Assembly: GCA_902788205.1 (NCBI GenBank)
Contig: CADAJJ010000030.1
Span: 1-26,526 of the forward strand
Source: RUG023 sp900315435
GTDB lineage: Bacteria > Spirochaetota > Spirochaetia > Sphaerochaetales > Sphaerochaetaceae
Length of the DNA stretch: 26,526 bases
Reading direction: 5' to 3'
The position numbers and the translations under genes were made by a program. The notes beneath the pieces were generated by a model that made no database searches, was not told the origin of the DNA, and saw only the letters and a list, made by a program, of their open reading frames with translations. This document shows, piece after piece, positions 20,572-26,526 of the stretch (the stretch's first letter is position 1; each line of letters starts with the position of its first letter).

Positions 20572-21189
20572 ATGGCGAAGTTGTTGCTGTTGAATGGGAG
20601 TCCCAACCCAAAGGGGTGCATCGAGGCTGCGTTGGAAGAGATTGCTGGCGAACTGCAGAAGTGCGGCATGGATAGCGAGATCGTCCAGGTCGGCATCGCC
20701 CAGCCCAAGGGGTGCTACGGCTGCGGCTATTGTGCCACGCATGGCGAGTGTGTGACCAAAGACCTGGTCAACGAGGTGGGCAGGCGTCTGGACGAATTCA
20801 GTGGAATCGTCGCAGGAAGCCCTGTCTTCTATTCAGGGGCTTCCGGACAGATCTGCTCGTTTCTGGACAGACTGTTCTACGCCTATGGCGGGAAACTGGT
20901 GAACAAGGTCGGTGCGGCGGTTGTTTCCTGCCGGAGGGGAGGGGCGACCGCCACCTTTCAACGGATCAACCAGTATTATCTGATGAGCAATATGCTGGTT
21001 GTGGGGTCGCAGTACTGGAACATGGTCCATGGCTATACCGCGGAAGACGCGAGAAAAGACCTGGAAGGAATGCAGACCATGCGGACCTTGGCCCGCAATA
21101 TCGCATGGGTTGTCGGCTCCATCGAAAAGGCCGGACTGCCCAAACCGGTCTACGGGGAGCACCTTTGGACCGATTTCGGCCAGTATTGA
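20572..21189 (+). CDS. Flavodoxin-family NAD(P)H-dependent oxidoreductase
   Basis: 205 residues. The FMN-binding start LLLLNGSPNPKG is followed by a cysteine motif KGCYGCGYCATHGECVTKD (Cys48, 51, 54 and 60) and the flavin-loop strand GIVAGSPVFYSGASGQICSFLDR. This arrangement is typical of the NADPH-dependent FMN reductase/iron-sulfur-flavoprotein-like group in anaerobes, often annotated as flavodoxin family or NAD(P)H oxidoreductase. It transfers electrons between NAD(P)H and an acceptor that is not evident. The ATG at 20572 has AGGAG seven bases before it. It ends directly against the convergent lipoprotein gene, with no gap. Confidence 0.87.
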   Translation: MAKLLLLNGSPNPKGCIEAALEEIAGELQKCGMDSEIVQVGIAQPKGCYGCGYCATHGECVTKDLVNEVGRRLDEFSGIVAGSPVFYSGASGQICSFLDRLFYAYGGKLVNKVGAAVVSCRRGGATATFQRINQYYLMSNMLVVGSQYWNMVHGYTAEDARKDLEGMQTMRTLARNIAWVVGSIEKAGLPKPVYGEHLWTDFGQY

Positions 21190-22077
21190 TCAGAGGGGCG
21201 TGATGGTCGTCGGCGAGCTTCCTTCCTCGGTGAGGAACGTGGAAGTCTCGTCGACGCTGATATGGGCGGCACAGCCTTCTGCGACCTTGACCAGCCCCCG
21301 GTAGGTGCTGTGGTCTTTCAGAATCAGGTTGAGTGTCGCGCCGCCATGGACGGTAATGGTTCCCTCCAGGTCCTGTTGGGTCACGGTCATAGTCACCACG
21401 GTATCCCCGCCGTCAATGGCGAACAGCTCTTCACCGCTTGTCATTGCCACGTGGTCCAGCGAGATTTCCATGGGTTTCCCTTCCATCTGGATCACCGGTC
21501 CGTTTTCCGCCTTGATGCTTCCTCTTTGGATGGACAATGTGCCTTCGACCATGCAAATGACAGGAGCGTGGCTACTGGTCAGCATGGCACGGCTGATGGA
21601 GGTCGTTCCCTGGTTGCGCAGGACTGGACTGCCTGTTCCTTGACTGAGGAAGGTGCCGCCTTTTACGTCGAGCACGGCATGGTCGTTCACCATCACCGCA
21701 CTGCCGTCACCCTGCGTGATGCACTGCATGTCGCTCGCGTGGACCTTCGCGCCGGCTTGGGCGAGGATGGCGTCCGCTCCGTTTCCGTTGGTGGTGATCT
21801 GGCTGCGGGAGATGGTCAGACTGCCTTGACGGTCGATGAAAACCGCCGCATTGCCGCCCTCTTTGGTCACGGTGGCGCCGGAGAGCACCATCGCCTTTCC
21901 CTCGACCACCAGGGCATGCTCGTCGCTCTTGGTCGAACGGTAGAATCCGCCGGCTTGGCTGAACATGGGTTCTTGGGCTTTGGGCGGTGGGGCCGTTTCT
22001 TGTCGGGACGGTGTCCGGGTGGTCGCGCAACCGGCAAGGAACAACAGGCAGAACGAGGCAAGAGTCAGGCGCTTCAT
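21190..22077 (-). CDS. Lipoprotein with a probable right-handed beta-helix
   Basis: 295 residues. The lipobox LAGC (Cys17) marks a lipid-anchored, periplasmic or surface protein; a Pro/Gln/Glu-rich linker (about 20-40) follows. The rest consists of repeated turns of roughly 20-25 residues, with patterns such as ALVVEGKAMVLSGATVTKEG, SLTISRSQITTNG, AVLDVKGGTFLSQG, GTLSIQRGSIKAENG and ATLNLILKDHSTYRG. This is the left-right alternation of parallel beta-helix proteins such as pectate-lyase-like or adhesin folds. No catalytic motif is visible and I do not recognise a family. The ATG at 22077 has only a weak AGG upstream; a TATGAT box ends six bases before it, suggesting a leaderless mRNA. Confidence 0.82.
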   Translation of the reverse strand: MKRLTLASFCLLFLAGCATTRTPSRQETAPPPKAQEPMFSQAGGFYRSTKSDEHALVVEGKAMVLSGATVTKEGGNAAVFIDRQGSLTISRSQITTNGNGADAILAQAGAKVHASDMQCITQGDGSAVMVNDHAVLDVKGGTFLSQGTGSPVLRNQGTTSISRAMLTSSHAPVICMVEGTLSIQRGSIKAENGPVIQMEGKPMEISLDHVAMTSGEELFAIDGGDTVVTMTVTQQDLEGTITVHGGATLNLILKDHSTYRGLVKVAEGCAAHISVDETSTFLTEEGSSPTTITPL

Positions 22078-22083
22078 GCCTGT

Positions 22084-22089
22084 ATCATA
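22084..22089 (-). promoter_or_regulatory. -10 box six bases before the lipoprotein start codon
   Basis: TATGAT on the minus strand ends six bases before the ATG at 22077. A weak -35 (TTCCCC) sits 17 bases further up. If used, transcription begins at or beside the start codon. Confidence 0.35.
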
Positions 22090-22179
22090 GGTAAGTCCGG
22101 CTTGTGGGGGAATGGAACATCACCATTCTTCACGAATGTACCGGAATAAGAGCGGTTGACCAATTCCCCATCGACGGTG

Positions 22180-22327
22180 TACATAGGAGACAGACAGATT
22201 GAGTCCGTCCTATCACCGGATAGGGCACGAAAGGGCGTTCATGACGCTGCCGTAGGTACGGCGCATCGGGTGACTGATGCGTTATAAGGCAGGGTCGTGA
22301 GCGCCTTTTGCATAAGGAGTGATGAGC
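22180..22327 (+). promoter_or_regulatory. Hairpin-rich leader of the aminotransferase-OCD-ArgH operon
   Basis: Successive dyads fill the 150 bases before the operon: CCTATC-accg-GATAGG (22209-22224), GCCGTA-gg-TACGGC (about 22248-22261), CGCATC with GATGCG (about 22262-22281), then AAGGC (22286-22290) with GCCTT (22303-22307), followed by two further Ts. The same CCTT can instead pair with AAGG of the ribosome binding site (22314-22317) around TTGCAT. Two exclusive pairings, one of which hides the ribosome binding site, are what a translational switch would show. I match it to no known riboswitch. A TTGACC box at 22156 may be the -35 of the promoter. Confidence 0.4.
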
Positions 22328-23467
22328 ATGAGGATTGCACCGTTCAAGGTGGAAATGTGGATGAACGCCTGGGAGACCGGGGCACGGTACAATATCGCCG
22401 AGACCTGTGTCGACTCGGTTTCGCTGGACGAGCTGTTCGCCCTTTCGGGCGAGGACAAGCAGGCGTTTCTGGACAGGCTCTGCGCCAAACGGCTGACCTA
22501 TGGCTTCATCGAAGGGAACCCCGCATTCAAGGAAGGTGTCTGCAAACTCTACAAGACCCTCACCCCGGCCGATATCGTTCCGACCCATGGGGCCAGCGGG
22601 GCGAACCACCATCTGTTCTACACACTGGTGGAGCCAGGGGACGAGGTGGTTACCTTTACTCCCACCTACCAGCAACTGTACTCGATTCCGGAGAGCTATG
22701 GGGCCAAGGTGACCACTATCGCCCTCAGGGAGCAGGACCGCTACCAGCCGGACCTTGACGAGCTGCAGAGGGCCGTCACCCCGAAGACCAAGCTGATCTG
22801 CCTGAACAATCCGAACAACCCCACCGGGGCACTGATGGAAGAGGAAACCCTCCGGTCCATTGTCGAAATCGCCCGCTCTGTCGGGGCCTGGGTGCTTTGC
22901 GACGAAGTCTACCGCCATCTCACCCAGCGTGACATCTCTTGTCCGTCGGTCGCCGACCTGTACGAGAAGGGGATTTCCGTCAGCAGCATGTCCAAGGTGT
23001 TCAGCCTGGCTGGAATCCGCCTTGGATGGATCGCCACGAAGGACCGCGGGCTGGTCACCGCGCTGCTCAGCCACCGCGACTACGACCTGGTCTCCTGCGG
23101 CATGATCGACGAGGAGATTGCCGCCGTGGCGCTCCGGCACAGCGATAAACTGCTCGCCCGCAACCGTCAGATTGTCCGCACCAACCTCGAAATCCTTGAC
23201 GCGTGGGTCAGCGGAGAGAGCCACGCCCACTACCAGAAGCCCCAGGCGGGGACGACCGCGCTGGTATGCTACGACCTGGATGTCCCCTCCTACGAACTGT
23301 GCGAGGAGATGTACCGGAGAAACGGCGTTTTTGTCACCCCGGGAGACTGCTTCGAGATTCCCCATTGCTTCCGCGTCGGCTATGCCAGCGACACTGGGGT
23401 ACTGCGTCAGGGGCTGGAAGCGATGAAAGACTATTTTGCCTGGAAGGCGGAGGATTTGGGACTATGA
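22328..23467 (+). CDS. PLP-dependent aminotransferase, class I/II (capreomycidine-synthase-like branch)
   Basis: 379 residues, fold-type I. PLP-site features are NNPNNPTG (160-167), DEVY (192-195) and the Schiff-base Lys223 in SMSKVFSLAGIRLGW; the substrate-carboxylate arginine region is HCFRVGYA near the end. The N-terminus (PFKVEMWMNAWETGARYNIAETC) is not that of AspC or MalY, but resembles a branch common in clostridia and often annotated only as aminotransferase, which includes relatives of capreomycidine synthase acting on arginine derivatives. The ATG at 22328 has AAGGAG eight bases upstream; an ATG six bases earlier is too close to it. It overlaps the next gene by ATGA. With a cyclodeaminase and an ArgH in the same operon, its substrate is probably ornithine- or arginine-related (inference). 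Confidence 0.87.
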   Translation: MRIAPFKVEMWMNAWETGARYNIAETCVDSVSLDELFALSGEDKQAFLDRLCAKRLTYGFIEGNPAFKEGVCKLYKTLTPADIVPTHGASGANHHLFYTLVEPGDEVVTFTPTYQQLYSIPESYGAKVTTIALREQDRYQPDLDELQRAVTPKTKLICLNNPNNPTGALMEEETLRSIVEIARSVGAWVLCDEVYRHLTQRDISCPSVADLYEKGISVSSMSKVFSLAGIRLGWIATKDRGLVTALLSHRDYDLVSCGMIDEEIAAVALRHSDKLLARNRQIVRTNLEILDAWVSGESHAHYQKPQAGTTALVCYDLDVPSYELCEEMYRRNGVFVTPGDCFEIPHCFRVGYASDTGVLRQGLEAMKDYFAWKAEDLGL

Positions 23468-24462
23468 GCGTGGTGCGTGTACTGAACAGACGGCAGGTGT
23501 CGGGATTGATTTCGATGCCGATGGCTCTCGATGCGGTGGAAGAAGCCTATCGGATGAAAGGAGAACAGCGGGGAGAACTCTGGCCGATGGTGGTCCATGT
23601 CTTCGGACCGGACCACCGAGGAGATCTGGATATCAAGAGTGGAAACCTGCCTGACCGGTACGGACTGAAGGTGGTCTCCTGGTTCGGGGCTAACGAGAAA
23701 CGGGGACTTCCCGCACTGACGGGCACCGAGTTGCTCTTCGATATGGAAAACGGACAACCGGTGGCGCTTTTGGACGCTGGCCCGATTACCGACTACCGCA
23801 CAGGAGCCAGCGCCGCAGTCGGAGCGAAGTATCTTGCCCCCATCGATTCCAGACGTCTGTGCATTGTCGGATGCGGGGCGTTGGCTCCCTATGTGGCTTC
23901 CGCCTTCGCGTTGCTCTTTCCCGGTCTGGAGGAAATGACCATCGTCAATCCCCTCCATCCCGTCCATGCGGTCGAACGTCTGGAACACATCAAGAGCCTT
24001 GCCGAAAGGCTTGCAGGGCGGTCGATTCCGCTTGTCGCGAGCGAGGACACCGAATCTGCGGTGAGGACGAGCGACCTGGTGACCACCATCACTCCCGCCA
24101 CGCAACCGGTGGTCAAGGCGGCATGGCTGCACAAGGGCATGCACCTTTCCTGCATTGGAGCGGACATGGAGGGCAAGCAGGAAATCGAGAGCGACTGCGC
24201 GCGCGATGCCCTGCTGTTCTGCGACGACTGCTCCCAATCCCTTTCGGTGGGCGAGTTCGAGAAACCTTTCCGTGAGGGTATCCTGAAAAAACTCGATGGG
24301 GAGATCGGCGCTGTGGTTGCCGGCCGGATGCAGGGAAGGCGGAGCAAGGATGCCATCACCATCTTCGATGCCAGCGGTATCGCCCTGCTGGACCTGTCCA
24401 TGGCAAAGGCGCTTGTCGCTGCGGCAGAGGGGCTCGGCGTGGGCTCCCTGGTCGAATGGTAA
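23464..24462 (+). CDS. Ornithine cyclodeaminase/mu-crystallin family protein
   Basis: 332 residues. The substrate and nicotinamide site is visible as LKVVSWFGANEKRGLPAL (Lys69), then ALLDAGPITDYRTGASAAVGAKYLA. The Rossmann motif is RLCIVGCGALAPYVA, and the catalytic-region aspartate is in GADMEGKQEI (Asp234). Characterised relatives turn ornithine to proline plus ammonia, reduce cyclic imines, dehydrogenate alanine, or build opine-like compounds (SbnB), so the activity here is open. The ATG overlaps the aminotransferase stop by four bases with GGAGG nine bases upstream, and argH follows after ten bases. Tight coupling to those two genes argues for one shared pathway. Confidence 0.9.
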   Translation: MSVVRVLNRRQVSGLISMPMALDAVEEAYRMKGEQRGELWPMVVHVFGPDHRGDLDIKSGNLPDRYGLKVVSWFGANEKRGLPALTGTELLFDMENGQPVALLDAGPITDYRTGASAAVGAKYLAPIDSRRLCIVGCGALAPYVASAFALLFPGLEEMTIVNPLHPVHAVERLEHIKSLAERLAGRSIPLVASEDTESAVRTSDLVTTITPATQPVVKAAWLHKGMHLSCIGADMEGKQEIESDCARDALLFCDDCSQSLSVGEFEKPFREGILKKLDGEIGAVVAGRMQGRRSKDAITIFDASGIALLDLSMAKALVAAAEGLGVGSLVEW

Positions 24463-24472
24463 GGAGGAAAGC

Positions 24473-25855
24473 ATGAATACCAATCTGTGGGGTGGCCGCT
24501 TTGACAAGCCGATGGAGCACTATACGGCGGCCTACAATGCCTCGATTTTCTTTGACAATGCCCTGTTCGAATACTCGATCGACGCCAGCAAGGCCCATGC
24601 GGCCATGCTCGAGAAGCAGAAGATCATCACCTCCGGCGAGCTGTCCGAAATCAACCGGGGACTGGAAATCGTCCGGAAAAAACTGGAGGAGGGGGACATC
24701 GCCTTCGATGTCATGGACGAGGATATCATGATGACGGTCGAGAAGTATCTGACCGAGGAAATCGGCTCGGCAGGCAAACGGCTCCACACGGCGCGCAGCC
24801 GCAACGACCAGAATGTGGTGGACGAGACCCTGTATCTCCGGCATATGGTCGATGAGACCAAGCGGCTGTTGAAGGAGCTGCTGGAAGTGCTCGTGGATTT
24901 GGCGGAGCAGGGCAAGGAAGTCGCCATGCCCGGTTTCACCCATCTGCAGCACGCACAGCCGATGACGGTGGGCTTCTACTACATGGCCCACTTCCAGGGA
25001 TTGCGACGGGACTACGAGCGTTTTTGCGAACTACGCAAACGGGTCAACCAGAACCCGCTGGGAGCCTGTGCCATGGCGGGCACGACGCTTCCCATCGACC
25101 GCTGGTACACGACCCGCTTGCTTGGTTTCGAATCCCCGACCGAGAATGCGCTGGATACGGTGGGAAACCGTGACAACTTCGCCGAGTTCTGTTTCGATGC
25201 CGCATTGACGATGGTGCATCTGTCGGGCTTTGCCGAGGAGCTGATCGTCTTCAATTCCCAGGAGTTCCATTTCATCGATTTCGACGACAGCTTCTGCACC
25301 GGCAGCTCGATCATGCCGCAGAAGAAGAACCCCGATATCGCCGAGCTGGTCAGAGGCAAAAGCTCCCGGACAATCGGGGACCTGGTCTCGATCCTGACGA
25401 TGCTCAAGGGAACCTTCCTGACCCTGAACAAGGACTACCAGGAGGACAAGGAGCGGCTCTTCGACTCGGTCCAGACGCTCCACACCACCCTGTATGTCTT
25501 CGCCCGCATGCTGAAGGCGGTCCACTTCAAACCCGAGGTGTTGCGCCGGCAGCTGGAGAAGGGCTTCATCACTGCCACCGATATCGCCGAGTATCTGGTC
25601 AGATGCGGTGTCCCTTTCCGCGACGCCCACCACTTGGTCGGCGAGTTGGTCAAGCACTGCGAGGCCCATGGCAAGGATTTCCCTCAGGTGACCAAAGAGG
25701 AGCTGCGCTCTCTCGGCATCACTCAGTTAGACGACCTGTCCCGCTTTACGGTTGACGCTTCGATCCGCAATCGGAAGAGTTGGGGCGGGGTAGCTCCCGA
25801 GGAGGTCGAGCGCCAGATCCAAGTGGCGAGGTACTTTATCGGGCAGGCGGAATGA
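24473..25855 (+). CDS. argH: Argininosuccinate lyase or close homologue
   Basis: 460 residues, the standard length. The fumarase/aspartase-superfamily blocks are all present: LWGGRF at the N-terminus, HTARSRNDQ (105-113), GFTHLQHAQP with the catalytic-base His157 (154-163), and the flexible signature loop GSSIMPQKKNPDIAEL (277-292), where the catalytic Ser lies; NKDYQEDKE follows. ArgH splits argininosuccinate to arginine and fumarate. One deviation is EDIM at 83-86, where most ArgH have EDIH. No argG, argF or other arginine gene is in the window, and the operon partners are an aminotransferase and an OCD-family enzyme, so a different or reversed use of this chemistry is possible. The start has AGGAGG six bases upstream. 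Confidence 0.9.
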   Translation: MNTNLWGGRFDKPMEHYTAAYNASIFFDNALFEYSIDASKAHAAMLEKQKIITSGELSEINRGLEIVRKKLEEGDIAFDVMDEDIMMTVEKYLTEEIGSAGKRLHTARSRNDQNVVDETLYLRHMVDETKRLLKELLEVLVDLAEQGKEVAMPGFTHLQHAQPMTVGFYYMAHFQGLRRDYERFCELRKRVNQNPLGACAMAGTTLPIDRWYTTRLLGFESPTENALDTVGNRDNFAEFCFDAALTMVHLSGFAEELIVFNSQEFHFIDFDDSFCTGSSIMPQKKNPDIAELVRGKSSRTIGDLVSILTMLKGTFLTLNKDYQEDKERLFDSVQTLHTTLYVFARMLKAVHFKPEVLRRQLEKGFITATDIAEYLVRCGVPFRDAHHLVGELVKHCEAHGKDFPQVTKEELRSLGITQLDDLSRFTVDASIRNRKSWGGVAPEEVERQIQVARYFIGQAE

Positions 25856-25926
25856 GCTGAACCAGACAAAGGAAGGCTCTCTACAGATTTTTGTGGGATG
25901 AAGCGGGAAGGCAGGGATAGGAAAAA

Positions 25927-25960
25927 GGGAATGCTGCGCGCTTTTGCCGGCAACATTCCC
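25927..25960. terminator. Bidirectional terminator between argH and the Rpn-family gene
   Basis: GGGAATGCTGC (25927-25937) pairs with GCAACATTCCC (25950-25960) at 10 of 11 positions around a 12-base loop. Five As precede it, giving five Us in the minus-strand RNA, and TTT follows on the plus strand. It serves the convergent genes on both sides. Confidence 0.82.
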
Positions 25961-25985
25961 TTTCATATCCAATACCTCTCTCCCA

Positions 25986-26526
25986 TCATGAAGACGGCAG
26001 GAGCTTCTTACGGATGCCCTCCCGTTCCTCCGGAGGAATATCCAGCGCGTCCATCGCCTGCTCTGTCGACAGGTGGAGCCGTTTGACAAGGCTCTGGATG
26101 TTTTCCAGCAAGTTCGCTTCCTTACCTTGCAGGATTCCTTCCCGGCGCCCTTGTTGGACTCCTTCTTGGATTCCCTCTTGCCGGCCTTGTCGGAGTCCTT
26201 CTTGAAGTCCCTCTTCCTTCAGCCTCTCGCTCCGCTCCCCGGCCGGAAGCAGGGCGTTCAGCCATACCCCCAGCAGGTCCGCCACCGTCTTCGATTGTAC
26301 ATGGTCGAGGTCGGGAATGCAAACCGCCACGACCTTCAGCCCTTTCAGTCCGCCTTTCCACCTGGTGCCGCTCTCGTCCAGGTTGGACAGCTGCCTGCCG
26401 GTCATGCTCCATTCCACCACCCGCCCTTGGTCCTTCTCCGCCGGCCTGAGGAAGATCCAGACCGAGACCACCTCGGCGAGGTCCTCGTAGCGGTCGTTCG
26501 TGAAGACGTCCTCCTTCTGCTCGCTG
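25986..26526 (-). CDS. Rpn-family (PD-(D/E)XK nuclease/transposase-like) protein, C-terminal part
   Basis: The gene enters from the right edge, and about 180 C-terminal residues are visible, with the frame open to the end. YEDLAEVVSVWIFLRP, then VVEWSMTG, then LKVVAVCI and LLGVWLNALL are typical of the C-terminal half of clostridial-type Rpn proteins (the segment ending ...IWI.M.P). The tail has about eight tetrapeptide units of E/Q-G-x-x (EGLQ EGLR QGRQ EGIQ EGVQ QGRR EGIL QGKE), a helical linker often seen in this family, then a helix-rich end. Such proteins are DNA endonucleases reported to promote recombination; the catalytic core lies outside the window. The first window gene may be another copy. 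Confidence 0.82.
   Translation of the reverse strand, partial: SEQKEDVFTNDRYEDLAEVVSVWIFLRPAEKDQGRVVEWSMTGRQLSNLDESGTRWKGGLKGLKVVAVCIPDLDHVQSKTVADLLGVWLNALLPAGERSERLKEEGLQEGLRQGRQEGIQEGVQQGRREGILQGKEANLLENIQSLVKRLHLSTEQAMDALDIPPEEREGIRKKLLPSS

Noticed and set aside
1..26526. tRNA, rRNA, CRISPR arrays, insertion sequences with terminal repeats, attachment sites
   Set aside because: I looked for cloverleaf and rRNA-like segments, regularly spaced repeats and paired terminal repeats and saw none.

Overview
This is a bacterial chromosome segment with densely packed, GC-rich genes and one more AT-rich, gene-poor stretch (about 6.1-8.6 kb). The secreted proteins resemble those of spirochaetes, especially the Sphaerochaeta group: exported proteins with simple Sec signals followed by short small-residue tails, and a solute-binding protein whose mature end reads QGASEKA. 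Type III glutamine synthetase, Nfn, the AmmeMemoRadiSam trio and Rpn/AAA-nuclease-like genes fit an anaerobic, probably host-associated lifestyle. The taxonomic call is an inference from gene style; no rRNA or tRNA is present.

Layout. 0-2.2 kb: the 5' end of a probable Rpn-family gene, then an exported CpdB-like nucleotidase, both on the minus strand. 2.4-5.4 kb: a small heat-shock gene with a sigma-54-type promoter, then the overlapping three-gene AmmeMemoRadiSam operon (MEMO1-like, AMMECR1, radical SAM). 5.5-8.3 kb: two unrecognised secreted proteins, the second behind a near-consensus sigma-70 promoter, then a gene-free stretch and a GNAT acetyltransferase. 8.5-9.4 kb: a second hsp20 with the same sigma-54-type promoter and 5' hairpin as the first, facing a cupin gene. 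9.5-13.2 kb: the plus-strand operon nfnA-nfnB-DMT transporter-EIIA. 13.2-15.7 kb: the minus-strand cluster apt, ecfA, ecfT, 5-formyl-THF cyclo-ligase. 15.8-18 kb: a decayed AAA-ATPase-like gene and an orphan solute-binding protein. 18-21.2 kb: glnN on the minus strand, with a sigma-54-like site and a possible small ORF pointing away from it, then a flavodoxin-family oxidoreductase. 21.2-25.9 kb: a repeat-rich lipoprotein, then the operon aminotransferase - ornithine cyclodeaminase family - argininosuccinate lyase behind a hairpin-rich leader. 26-26.5 kb: the 3' end of an Rpn-family gene with an EG/QG tetrapeptide repeat.

The strongest unusual signals are: (1) two hsp20 paralogues, 6 kb apart, sharing a -24/-12 promoter and a stem-loop at an identical offset from it; (2) the aminotransferase/OCD/ArgH operon, which has no other arginine genes beside it and so suggests an uncharacterised amino-acid route; (3) the complete AmmeMemoRadiSam trio, a conserved system of unknown function; (4) several genes whose -10 box lies only 6-8 bases before the ATG, suggesting leaderless mRNAs.
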